Below, one piece after another: positions 1 through 11,019 of a stretch of 64,000 nucleotides of DNA. The position numbers and the translations under genes are program-made. This stretch comes from Gorsachius magnificus. Taxonomy: Eukaryota; Chordata; Aves; Pelecaniformes; Ardeidae. The stretch spans positions 8,823,385-8,887,384 of the forward strand of contig CM067084.1 of NCBI GenBank assembly GCA_034008185.1, in the 5' to 3' direction. Position 1 is the stretch's first letter. Every line of letters starts with the position of its first letter. Under the pieces are notes generated by a model that worked only from the letters and a program-made list of their open reading frames with translations, had not been told where the DNA came from and made no database searches.

Positions 1-707
1 ACTGCAGCTCACACTGTCACCTTTCAGATTTGATACTCCAAATGTTTAAGTTACATTTATGAGAAGTGATACAAGCAAAAAGTTTACTTTGAATTTTAGT
101 AGTTAAGAAAACAGCTTTTCAAGACCAGTTTAGCAGTCTATGGGGGAATGTAATGCTCGCTTGACCAAAGCCCTTCATTCTGAATTCCTAGAGAACATTC
201 ACCTTTCTCTTGATTCACGGGCCTCAATAGACTGATTTTGTATATTGTATATTGTACGTGACCATTTCTGTGGTGACAGACTAGTGCTATAGAGGGGGAA
301 AAATGACAAAGCCTCTTATTTTACATTAGTTAGAGTATTCCAAAGGCTGTTAAAAAGTGTTTGCTTTGGAGTAACAAAAGCATGGCTGGTCATTATTTTT
401 GTTGTACATTGGGATTTCCCTATAGAAAACGTGCTGCCTTCCACACCACACGTGTACCTCTGCACTGGACCTCAGCATACAGGAGTACCACTGGGCAAAT
501 TAACACAACGGACATGGCCTTTCCCCTCAGACCAAACAAATGCCAATATTCAGATCATTTCTGGAACTCATCTAAAGAAGTTGCACCTATATCTTATAGG
601 CTGCATGTGGGCAAATTTGCCCTCTGCTGGGTAAATACAGCATTGTGTTCCAACTTCGGCTTTATTTTATGCCTAGACATTACTCTGTGTGTCCCACACC
701 TTAGTAC

Positions 708-722
708 CTCTCTCTCTCTCTC
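708..722. repeat. (CT)n short microsatellite
   Basis: A run of about seven CT units inside AT-rich DNA. Directly visible; no function inferred. Confidence 0.85.
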
Positions 723-1640
723 CCCAATAAAACAAAAAAAGCCAAGCTATTTATTTTTTAAATTATTTTCTTCCTAAAGGAAAACACAGAATCATGACTC
801 AGATCTTTTTGCCATTTTGAAGTAGAAAACTGTTCTTTAATTAGAATTATGCAACCAATCAGTTGAGAACAGATCAAAAACAGGCAATGTTTAATGCATG
901 GCTTACTGCAGAATACTATCTAACCTTTTACCTAACCATCTATTCAGCGTGGCTATGGAAGGGGAGAAAATTTTAAGGAACGTCAAGACCAGAAAATGAC
1001 ACTGATATTTTTGAGATGCAATCGCTCTTCTTCTGAAATCATTTGCATGACAGCTTTGAGTTCTTGTGGATTTACATAATTACAAATGCATCTAAGATTT
1101 AGTCCTGTTAATCTAAGTAGAAAGAATGTCCAAACATATCCTGTGAGCTGCCAGCTGGGCTTGTTTAAATTTTATTTTATTAAAAGATGCTGAACATGCT
1201 AAATGACACATGAAGGACACTGTGCTCTTGATTCTGGATTTAAAATCCAAGAAGAGCATGCTAAGAATATGTTAAAGCAAACATGTTTATCAATTAATTG
1301 AAAATACAAGCTAAAGATGTGCCTATGAGACATCATATGAAATCCTGCACATGTTGACTATTTGAAGATTAGCATAGATGAGGGATAGAAGATGGCATAC
1401 AAGGAAATTAAAGCAACTTTGATTTAAAACAGATGTCTGAAAGGTCTTTCCCTACCCCTTTATTTTAAAAAACGTTTCATGAGAGCAACCAGCATACCAC
1501 TCAGGTAAAAACAATGGGGCCATTCAAAACGAACAGTAACAAGAGATGGAATCAAGTACGAAAAGTTAACAGGTTTTACTGGGAGACATCTGTTTTCCAA
1601 CTGATGGCACATACATACATATAAATACCACACCTAGAGG

Positions 1641-1657
1641 AGAGAGAGAGAGAGAGA
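1641..1657. repeat. (AG)n short microsatellite
   Basis: About eight uninterrupted AG units. Directly visible simple repeat. Confidence 0.9.
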
Positions 1658-2624
1658 CAGAAGCCTTGTGCATTATTCCGAAAGCTGTTCAAAACAACCA
1701 CAAAAAGAACAGCAACACTGCAAGTACCAAAAGGCTAGACTACCACAAATAAAACACAACTTAGAAAGCATCACCTTCAGCTCTTTCAATATAACATGAC
1801 ATTTTCAAAATCAGTTTCAGGATATTTGGAATCACTTTTTCTCAGTGCTAGGACAAATGACCAGGACAGACTCAGAAAGTGCTCAGTCGTGACATGCACA
1901 TCTGTCCTTGGCCAAAATACTTCAGTTTTCATAGATCCTGTAAAAGTAATTAAGACATCTTACACTGAAATGGTTCACACACCGTATCCCTGAAAACTCT
2001 ATTCATCAAAACTGCTTTTTGCTCCTCTGTTGGAAAGGCACCATACTGAAAGCTAAAGGACATGTACATGTCTGTATGCAGAAAAACAAATCATATCCAC
2101 AAAATTCTTGCAAGTACACATGGAAAATTGCAGAACTATGTAAAAACATTAATTTTATTATGCACCTTTGACCAGCATTTTGTTTGCCCACTAATTCAGC
2201 TATTGGGATTACTTTTAACTTTCCAACTCCTGAAGTAATACTGAACTGTAGCCATTTGGTTCTCACACCACATTCTGAAATGATTCTTCAGTCTCCCCTC
2301 ACTTTTGGAGTTTCCATTAGGATAGCACCTGCCTATGATCCAGAGAGGAAAAGTTGTCCTAGCCAGCATTTATTTCTTGTCAAGGTTGTTGTGTTTTATG
2401 GTTCATTATTACTTGTACAACTGTCTTTCTAAAACCCAGATAAGTGTCTCATTCTGCTGGATACTTAATCAGTATCTTTTTAAAAAGTTTATGAAGCAGA
2501 AGGAATTACAGGTGAAGGAAAAGTTCTGGAGGTATTGCAGGGAGGTACTGCAGCCACCTCCACCACTGACCTGTCCATACCCACATTAACCACGAGCCCC
2601 ATGTTTTGCTGTGAATTGGATGCT

Positions 2625-2966
2625 CATGGGAAGCTATTAGAAGGCTGCTTCTGAGGAGGGGCTTGCAGACACTGCAATACCATCTGCGCTATTCTGTAAT
2701 GCGGCATCTGTTGATTCAAAGAGAGAGAGAACATTTCCCCAAAACCGCAACTGAAAGGGAGAAGTGGTTTTGTTTTTCTGGAGTAACTGGGATAGGAGTA
2801 ATCTAGTTCAGCTACCTTCAACAAACTCTCCAAGTACTGATTACCAGATACATAACCGATAACCCAAGAAGTGAAGAGCCTCAGTCTCTCAATGGTCCAT
2901 GAGAACAAGATGCCGCTGGGCTGATGAAGGGCAAGATAGTCACAGCTGCCAGCCCCAGGCAGTTTT
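2625..2966 (-). other. Unassigned open frame with splice-like signals (weak)
   Basis: On the minus strand one frame stays open for roughly 113 codons, ending at the TGA near 2624-2626; its first methionine is near 2908. It is preceded on the minus strand by a pyrimidine-rich stretch ending in CAG near 2920, and contains a possible donor (AAG|GTAGCT) near 2816. A second acceptor-like tract, TCTCTCTCTTTGAATCAACAG, sits near 2709-2729; using it, another frame would give a short C-terminus ending in a stop near 2637. I recognise no domain or homologue in either reading. It could be one or two unannotated exons, but a chance open frame is more likely. No neighbouring exon was found to chain it to. 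Confidence 0.1.
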
Positions 2967-5900
2967 CATTCTAGCTTGCTGCTTTCAGTACAAACCAGAG
3001 TATTACCTTTGTTACACGGAAAAAAACAGAGTCGTGTTGTGTAATGTGAGGAAAATAATTATACCTTATGCACAGGAAAAAAAATCTATACTTTTAAAGC
3101 TTTCTGTGAACTCAGGCCTTTATTTTAAGTTAATTTAAAAATCTAACCATAGTAAAGGGAGCTCTGAGTGTTCCTAGATGACAGCCTTTCATTTACAAGA
3201 ATATATTTACAAATAGCTACAACACTGAGAGCATGCAACACAGCCCAAAACACTGTTTTCTTTATTTTAAACTAACTTTTTGGCAAATATCAGTTCAGGA
3301 GACTTAAAAATCTGAACAGTATCCTCACAATTGCAAGTAACTGCCATGCCAAAACTTTAAGCATAACCTTTTTAAGACCCTAGAATAAAGTATAGGAGGC
3401 AAAAAACCCCACCACTAATAATCTACTTAAGGATCAGAATACAGATCAAAAGGGCAGCTGAATTTCTATTTGGCCACTTTCAGGAAAAAAAATTATGAAC
3501 AAGGAAAAAAACCCCAGTCACATAGAAAAGCAACCAGAAGCCCAAAACTGCGTGACTTGATCCTTCTCAAAACCTCTTGGAACCCAGGGAACAGCCAAGT
3601 CCAAATCTCTACTGAAACTTCAGAATCCAGCTTGATTCTAATTGCTATATATCACATTTACAGCACTCAAAGTGCTTGGCAAAAACATAGGCAACTACAC
3701 AAGCAACTTTACCATCTAAATTAAATATGAGCATGGTTACACTGAAATAAAGTAAAGGCATGAAAAGGACAGGAAAAATTGACAATTAAAGCAGTGTAAG
3801 GAAAGTTTCCCATTCTGGATAACATAGACAACACAGGCTCACAGCTCTTTTGATCTTTAAACTACTATTTAAAAGGAAATGCTGAATTACAAGTGTATTA
3901 AGCGCCTGAGTCTCTAATTTCACATGGAAACATTCCAGGAGAAAAATCAAGATATGAATCAAAGTAACTCAGAATTTTCCAGGGAAGAACTACAGAGTGA
4001 AACGTGACTGTGCAATGTTATCATGTACTGAATTTACATGTTAAAAACCTACTTGTTCTAACTGGGAATTGATTTGTACTAGAGCTGTCATACATGTCAA
4101 AACGCACTCTAGACATACTTTTACAATAGGTATAAAATGGGGATTACTGGTGAGAACAAAACACTAAAAAGCCAACTTCTAGCTTTCCAATTCCATGCTT
4201 AGCTTGCAAGGGTGATGGGGCAAACCCAAGTTTTTCCTCACAAATGAACTAGGTTTTACCTAGAAAACATAAAATGTAACACTACAATGCAAATTATCCA
4301 GAGTCACTGCTAGCAGTGGAACAAGAAACGCATTTTGAGACAGCACAAAGCATTGCAGGCACTTTATTGACTTACTTCTGAACTGGCACAAACCAACATT
4401 TTGACTATTCCACTGTTTAACGCTGCCAAAAGCACAGATCGCAGCTTGCCATAAGACTGGCCCAAAAAAGCAAAAAGCACAGTGTATGTGAGGACTCCAT
4501 CTCATCACCATCCTTTGAGATAAATCATTACATATGTTGCAGGGAAGAAAGAGAGGAGAGAAAGTAAAAAGCAAAGAGAAGCAGGCATCACGGGGTTGTT
4601 ACACTCCTAACTCAGGTAGTCAAAGGCTAGGATGGATCCTTAGGTTTCACCCAGCCTCAAAAACAATCAACATATGCCACTACATAGTAAAACATAGAAG
4701 CTTATCACTCAGCATGAGGGACAGAACCTACGGTATTTTTGTGACATCCAAAATTGCAGTCTCCCTCCTGGGGGGCTTGGGGACAATTCAAACTACATTT
4801 GGCAAGGCTGCAATCTGACACTTAACTCTACAACAGAGCTGCTCAAAATGTCCGTGAATTAATGGATAAACTCTTCTAACAAGTTCACTGCAACTTGAAG
4901 CGTTTCAGTCAAACTTATGGTCACTACTGCAGGCTAGAGATTTCAGTTCACGTTTAAATAGGCTTCTATGTTCAAACCAAGCAAAAGTCTAAGCAATTAC
5001 ACTGAACTGCTCTGGAGTAGAGCCAACATGGCCCAGAAGGTTGCACGTCAAGACACCCCCGTTAGAGCGTGACATTAGCCAAGGCACCATCTGCCTCTCT
5101 GAGCACAAGCGAAGGCTCTGTAAGTGCCAAAGGCTGCCAGCACATCTCACACCTTGTTTACCTGACAACCATCAGATGGAACTGAATCGCTACAAAACCA
5201 ATAGTAAGCAAGTACTACAGATATCAGGCACACAGTTTAACCACTTGGCAGAGATCTTCAAAACCAGCAGGAACGGAGGAAATGCCAGCACAAGCTCCGA
5301 ACCAGAACCTTATCATCATTCAGTTGTTAGAGGGAGCAGAAAACCTGAACACAAAGACCATTTGCTCTATTTCTGTAACAGAGAGACATAAACAAAACGT
5401 CAAACAATAAGAGAGGAAACTGGATATTTGTGGCTCAGGGGCCAGAACAAAGCATGAAAGCTTAACTTTCAGCTCCATCTCCACAGAGGAAGTTCCCTGA
5501 AGGATAAAAGAATGGCTTCACAAAGTGAAAGGCTGAACCCAGCAGCCCCACTTTGTCACTCTCATCCTTGCAGCTCACAGAAAAGTAGAGACTTCCATGC
5601 CAGCCCTTGGCACGGCGACCGGGAACCGAGAGCAAAGGAGTTGGGCAGGCTGAGGACAAAAGTGGGAGCCTTTAAAGGCAGCAGCCAGCTCTGCAGAAAC
5701 AAAGCATCTGGCAGGAGACAACGACGTGGAAGAAGCCTGTGTCTGCTGAGCCGAACGGCAACAGACCCATCATAAACTGCAAAAGATAAGGAGAGGGGTA
5801 GTTGCACACCAAGGCAAAGAAAATACTCCTATGCTGCTTTCGACAGCCCTATTAATTCTCAGAAGCACTCCCGACAAGACGTCTATTCAATTTTCACTCC

Positions 5901-6691
5901 ATGTGTTCCACCTAATGGGAGCTGTATTATGTTTCACACTGAGAGTAATTACCTCTTGAAAATTTTGTGTACAAGGGGAGCAAAGCCTTTAATTTTCTGC
6001 AGGTGTCTTGGCCACATTCCTTACAAATGCTCTGACCTAAAATGAGGTGCACATTCCTGTCTTACAGGGCTGCTCTCAAATTAGGATGGTTTATATTTAA
6101 GGGCCAAGCTGAAGCCATTTATCCCATCCATTAAGTGGAGACACATATAATACATACATCATCACAACATAAACAACAACTGCTCCAGTGAAAGTGAATT
6201 AATGCCGAAAGCCTTCTATTGCTAGTTACTAGAATGCTGTAAATATTAATGGCTCAGAATTTTACAGCACGAGAACAGGAGGCTGCTTCCTCATCTCTTA
6301 ATGAGGCATTCCTGCAAAATTTCCTGAAAGTTTCAGTTCACAAAATACTAAAGAGTTTAAAAAAATCAAGTATGTTGTGTTCTAAAATATTTCTCATTTT
6401 ACTAATTACAGATTGAAAAGCCCATTTGAATGAGAAGTATGCATTTGTTATGCTTTATCGAAAGACAGCAATGTTCATATGCATGCAAATCAGCAAACCT
6501 GAAGCTAAGCTTTTTCAAACATATGTAGCATCCAGAACATTGATCAGACTGGCATCAGCTTAGCCACCACAAAACACTACAAACTTCACCAGCTCCTTAA
6601 CGTACTAACTTCCACATGAATCAGGACAGCAAAACTTTAATGTCCTCCTAGTGATTTTAACAATACTAGAGTTGCCCCTAAGATTTATATG

Positions 6692-6704
6692 AAAAAAAAA
6701 AAAA
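6692..6704. repeat. Poly(A) run, 13 nt
   Basis: Uninterrupted A13 about 185 bp before CR1 copy 1. Simple homopolymer, with no evidence that it is the tail of a retroposed sequence. Confidence 0.9.
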
Positions 6705-6887
6705 GTCATTAAAATACTGTCCTTACTATGAAAATACTTTTTCCCAGTTCCTTGCTTTGCTATCTTACAGGACTATTTTCAGACCAGAAATTACGAATTA
6801 GAAAAGTTTCATTGCGAGATCTAGCTGAGTTTAACCTCGCAGAAGAGTACTAGAATATTTCCCATGTGATTTTTATGTAAGGTGAGG

Positions 6888-7633
6888 TAGCCTGGGAGGA
6901 ATACAGAAAAATTGTCCAGGCAGCCAGGGAACAGGTTAGGAAAGCTAAAGCCCTGACAGAATTAGATGTCAAGGGCAACAAGAAAAGCTTTTATAGGTAC
7001 GTCAGTGCTAAAAGGAAGACTAGGGAAAACATGGGCCCTCTCCAGAAGGAAAACAGAGAGCTGGTTACCTAGGATATGGAGAAGGCTGAAGTACTCAATG
7101 ACCTTTTTGCCTCAGTCTTCACCAGCAAGTGCTCAAGCCACACTGCCCACAGAAGGCAAAGGCAGGGACTGGGAGAATGAAGAACTGCCCACTGTGGGAG
7201 AAGATCAGGTTTGAGACCATCTAGGGAACCTGAAGGGGCACAAGCCCATGGGACCTGACGAGATGCATCTGTAGGTCCTGAAGGAACTGGCGAATGAATT
7301 TACTAAGCCATAATGCATCGCATTGAAGAAGTTGCAGCAGCCTGGTGAAGTTCCCACTGACTGGAAAAGGGGAAACATAACCCCCATTTTTAAAAAGGGA
7401 AGAAAAGGAACACCCAGAGAACTACAGGCCGGTCAGTCTCACCTCTGTGCCAGCCAAGATCACGGGGCACATCCTCCTGGAAACTGTGCTAAGGCACATG
7501 GAAAATAAGGAGGTGATTCGTGACAGCCAACATGGCTTCACTAAGGGCAAGTCGCGCCTGACAGATTTGGTGGCCTTCTGCAACAGGGTGACAGCGTTGG
7601 CAGATAAGGGAAGAGCAACTGACATCATGTATC
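6888..7633 (+). mobile_element. CR1 LINE fragment, copy 1 (linker to reverse transcriptase start)
   Basis: This is an internal piece of a CR1 non-LTR retrotransposon in plus orientation. Similarity to the CR1 ORF2 protein starts at about the codon for the tryptophan of AWEEY-like sequence (6893) and runs through the region between the endonuclease and reverse transcriptase into the first reverse transcriptase blocks. It stops at 7633, before the catalytic aspartate block. Both the 5' end and the entire 3' half with its 3' UTR are missing. CR1 copies are usually 5'-truncated with the 3' end kept, so losing the 3' end is unusual. A C, a few other bases and then T18 (7639-7656) follow directly. 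The last 285 bp match the other strand of copy 2 (15019-15304). Confidence 0.92.
6893..7633 (+). pseudogene. Broken CR1 ORF2 (endonuclease/RT linker and RT N-terminal part)
   Basis: The intact protein would be the CR1 reverse transcriptase/endonuclease that copies element RNA at its target site. Visible blocks in order: a basic linker with NKKSFYRY and KRKTREN (about 6971-7030), [17 protein letters not shown] (about 7080-7130), KPMGPDEMH (about 7243-7269), [15 protein letters not shown] (about 7359-7404) and [17 protein letters not shown] (about 7528-7578). The frame is broken by a TAG at 7070-7072, a frame change between about 7135 and 7165, further in-frame stops near 7212, 7272 and 7308, and another frame change near 7415. 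The catalytic region lies beyond the truncation. It cannot make an active protein. The family call is confident; the subfamily was not determined. Confidence 0.88.
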
Positions 7634-7638
7634 ATGTC

Positions 7639-7656
7639 TTTTTTTTTTTTTTTTTT
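7639..7656. repeat. Poly(T) run, 18 nt, abutting CR1 copy 1
   Basis: T18 begins six bases after the last CR1-like base. CR1 elements do not end in poly(A), so this is not the element's own tail. It may be a pre-existing tract at the breakpoint or a later expansion. Confidence 0.9.
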
Positions 7657-9321
7657 ACTTTTTATTTTTTGAAACAAGAGGTGCTGCCAAGCTATTCAGC
7701 AAACACATTGATATATCCTTAGTTCTTTAACGATATAACCCAAAGAACCGTAAAAACGCCAAATGAAATCATAGTCTGGAAGCACAAAATACAGTCCTCA
7801 TGTTCCTAGGTACAAAGCGAACAGAGCTCGGTCCTCACAATACTAAGCTATACTTTCCAGAAGTAGCAACTCACCTTTTTTGCCACGATTGCCTGGAAGT
7901 CAGTTTTATGTATAGCCTTTCTTCAGATGTTTCCAGAAAAACAGACAGACAAATTATGTGGGGAGCATCATGACTCATGTAGAAATTCTCTCAGTTGGCA
8001 GGACAAACACCAATGGGAAAAAAAGAAAGAAAACTTTAGGACAATTCACTAGAAATTAGGAGTTACTCCATGGACATTTTGATGCTATTAATTCAGTGTT
8101 ATGCATAGATTTGTCCCCTGAATATAAATGCTATGGAGTGCATCATCTCAATGTAACGCAGACTCTGCTGTATCATGTAGTAGGCACAGATAAAAGAAAA
8201 AAAAGCCATTAAAAATGGAGAAGCTCATAAAAACATATTAATCTTCAGAGATAGGAGGTTTCTCTCAATAACATATAGCTCCTAACAGAATATTTATATT
8301 GTTTATGAATAATACTGAAGAACAGCAAAGATATTGTAAGCCCATAGGTTCAAACTATGCACCTCACATCCTCAGAAAAAACAGTTTCCCTTTGAATTAA
8401 ATGTACATGCAGCCACTCGGGTTGCTGTGGATGGCAGAGTATAGTAAAAGATTATCCAATGAAGGAAGTAAGACCACAGCTGCAGCTAGTGAAAAAGAGA
8501 TGTACCACGCAAACCAGATTTCCTCATTACACAATGAATGAGCAAACCTTTCATGCACAATTCTTAAGCCGGCTGTTGCTCAAGCCACTCCTCAAAAAGA
8601 CTTCAGATGCAGACCACCACTGCTCTTCCACAAGCAAGCTGATCGTCTTTAAGCAATTCACTATGCTGAAACCAAATTCCAGTAACTTCTGTTGGAGCTA
8701 CTCTACTTATTATAACAACAATGACGCATTCTTTAGAAAAAGGATTGGAATTGGGTCTTCTATAGACTACAGATCCATGCCCAGAATGGGGCAGAAGGAA
8801 GAGGGATCTCATCTGTTTTCCTCCATATGCAATTCTTCCTTTGATCGAAACATTTCCAGTTGGAATATACTTTGACTCAAAAACATTTGAAAAGCTTCAG
8901 CTTTGACAATCCTTCATGTTCTGACCAAGGAAAAAAAGAAAAAAACAAACACAAAAAAACCCCACCTATGTTTATTAATCCCTGCACCTTTCCTAAGTAA
9001 TGGATTACTTTGCTGAAGGATGTAACATGAGGAACATCTCTTCACCAAGTCATAGCTTTATTAAAATATTAGGAAAACATCCAGAAAGACTTGGAGCCAT
9101 TCTGTTCACTCTGCCTCCACAGGTGCATTTTCCAGGTTTGCCTGCATGTGGCTTATAATTTAACCAGAAATAACCCCCTCTAAATCATATTCAGGCACTT
9201 CTTTTTAGAGTAAAATACTTCCCTGTAAAATTAGCTTTCCAGTCTTAGTTGCTTTAAACATTGGACTTGCATTTTCTTCACTCTTGTACAAGTGATTCAA
9301 TCAATTTTGCTCAAGCCTTCC

Positions 9322-9336
9322 AAAAAAAAAAAAAAA
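9322..9336. repeat. Poly(A) run, 15 nt
   Basis: Directly visible homopolymer with no associated element. Confidence 0.9.
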
Positions 9337-9983
9337 GGTATATTTGGCCAGAATCCAAAATATAGAACAATTCATCTGCAAAGCTGAATGTTTCACAAGC
9401 CATCTGCAAATAAGGCTTTATAAGAGGAACCATTTTGTTACCTTAGCCATATAGCAAGACCAACAGCCATAATATAGCATTCAGAAGGAAGGATTACAGC
9501 TGTAAAAAATGTTCACAATGAAGTAATAAACTACAGAACATGCCCCTTTTGAATTTCTGTACAAATACAAAACTTTTCATAAAAGGTTAGCTAAGATTCA
9601 CACATCTTTAGAGAGAATATGGCCCAGTTTATGGAACCAACATAAAACCCTGTGAAGCACTGCTTTTTCTTTTTTTCTTTCCCCACTGAACCTGAAACTC
9701 AAAATAAAAATCATGGGGTGTAGACCCATGCAGACTGAAAGCAAAATTGTTGCGCATGAAGCCTCGAGAACAAAACACACCATGTTTTGCACAGCTCGTT
9801 AGGATGACATTATTAGAGCTGGGACCACTTAGGAAAACCCGTCTAGAAGCCAAGAACATTCTTAAACAGGAGATGGGAATATGTGCTCCAGTTTGCCTGC
9901 AAGCCTAAACCAAGCTTAATTAAAAGTTTCAGAAATGTTAAATAATGTTAATTTGTTGCTCTGGCAAACCGCTTGCTACAGCT

Positions 9984-10012
9984 CTGCAGACTCTATAAAT
10001 GAGAGTCTGCAG
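9984..10012. repeat. Perfect 11-bp inverted repeat with 7-nt loop
   Basis: CTGCAGACTCT (9984-9994) and AGAGTCTGCAG (10002-10012) are exact reverse complements separated by ATAAATG. The next outer bases do not pair. It can form a short stem-loop in RNA or single-stranded DNA on either strand. It is too short for a microRNA precursor. Confidence 0.9.
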
Positions 10013-10394
10013 CAACGTTACTGAAACCCCTTCCTGAGCTAGTTACGCTATTCAAGCCAGTTGTGGATTTTTTTTGGTGACTTTTAAAAAGCCTGCGAAG
10101 TAAAGTTGTAGACAGAGACAGCGCTATCTCAGGTTTGAAAGGAAGAAAGGCCCAGACTCTTTCCTGACAGCGTTTCTGATACAAAAATTTGTTAAGAAAA
10201 AAAGCATCCTGCCTCTCTACAGCACTATCAAATCCAGATGGCATTTATAAAGAGCACACAAAATCCTACATGATATGGATGTCTATTCAAGAATTATTTT
10301 CAGTTTAATACACACGACAGGACAAGAGGGCATACATATATTATTATAAGAAAAATGTGATTTGAAGCAGATGTCAGGAAGCCCTGCTACATGC

Positions 10395-10413
10395 AAAAAA
10401 AAAAAAAAAAAAA
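10395..10413. repeat. Poly(A) run, 19 nt
   Basis: Directly visible homopolymer. Confidence 0.9.
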
Positions 10414-10859
10414 TCATGAATACTTGCAAAAGCCAAAAAAGCAGATTACTGCAGGTACTAACACTGGACCCATTCACAAACAACTGAATGGCATATTGGG
10501 GTGGAATATCAGCCAAACAGCCAAAAGCTGACAAGTACTTTAACTACATTCGGTGCAGCAGTACAGTATATTTAAGGGTATGCTTCACTGGATCTCATAC
10601 CTAGGACCAGCTATAGATAATAGCACTTGCAAATATTTCCTTTATTCATGGCTGTGGATAGATTTCCAGTTCTAGGATCACATTTTCAGTTTAAATTTGA
10701 GGGCACCCTAGACCACTGATTTACTACACTGGATATACATCCAACTTCTCTCTGTCTCTCTCTTCTAGTTTATCATCATCTTAACTATATGCACACCTAT
10801 ACACTGCAAGAGTACATTGGAATAAGCCCAAGCAGCCTAGAAGAAGGTCCTACAAGAAA

Positions 10860-10883
10860 GGGGGGGGGGGGGGGGGAGGGGGG
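10860..10883 (+). repeat. Poly(G) tract (G17-A-G6)
   Basis: Seventeen G, one A and six G in a row on the plus strand, long enough for intramolecular G-quadruplexes. Length in the assembly may be inaccurate, as such runs sequence poorly. Confidence 0.9.
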
Positions 10884-10988
10884 CAGAAGGAAGGAGTTAT
10901 GTTATTGCAAATTCAAAAATCACAAAATCTGGATCATACAAAAAGCCAAAAGCTTTCACACCTAAAGCCTCAGCCCCCTCTTCACGGA

Positions 10989-10992
<4 letters not shown>

Positions 10993-11016
<24 letters not shown>
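10993..11016. repeat. Poly(T) run, 24 nt
   Basis: Longest pure T run in the window; no element detected on either side. Confidence 0.9.

Positions 11017-11019
<3 letters not shown>

Larger units (their letters stand above)
1..6887. other. Gene-free AT-rich unique sequence
   Basis: No recognisable exon, RNA gene or interspersed repeat was found over most of this stretch. It holds a short CT tract near 708-722, a GA tract at 1641-1657, an A13 run at 6692-6704 and two A6-7/C4 junctions (3401-3410, 3505-3515). Open frames at 361-777 (plus) and 5041-5391 (plus) have no recognisable motif, biased codon use or convincing splice context. The part from about 5500 to 5800 is slightly richer in GC and open on both strands, which is what stop-poor GC-richer DNA does by chance. 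Confidence 0.6.

Noticed and set aside
361..777. 138-codon plus-strand frame
   Set aside because: No recognisable domain, ends in oligo-A/T-derived Lys/Phe codons, and no supporting splice or polyadenylation signals.
5041..5391. 116-codon plus-strand frame
   Set aside because: No domain, no splice context and low-complexity polar composition; within chance expectation for 64 kb in six frames.
7639..7656. T18 read as the tail of a processed pseudogene inserted on the minus strand
   Set aside because: No gene-like sequence lies to its right, no target-site duplication was seen, and L1-type processing is essentially absent from birds.
9984..10012. Hairpin as a microRNA precursor
   Set aside because: An 11-bp stem with a 7-nt loop is far shorter than a 60-80-nt precursor and does not extend outwards.
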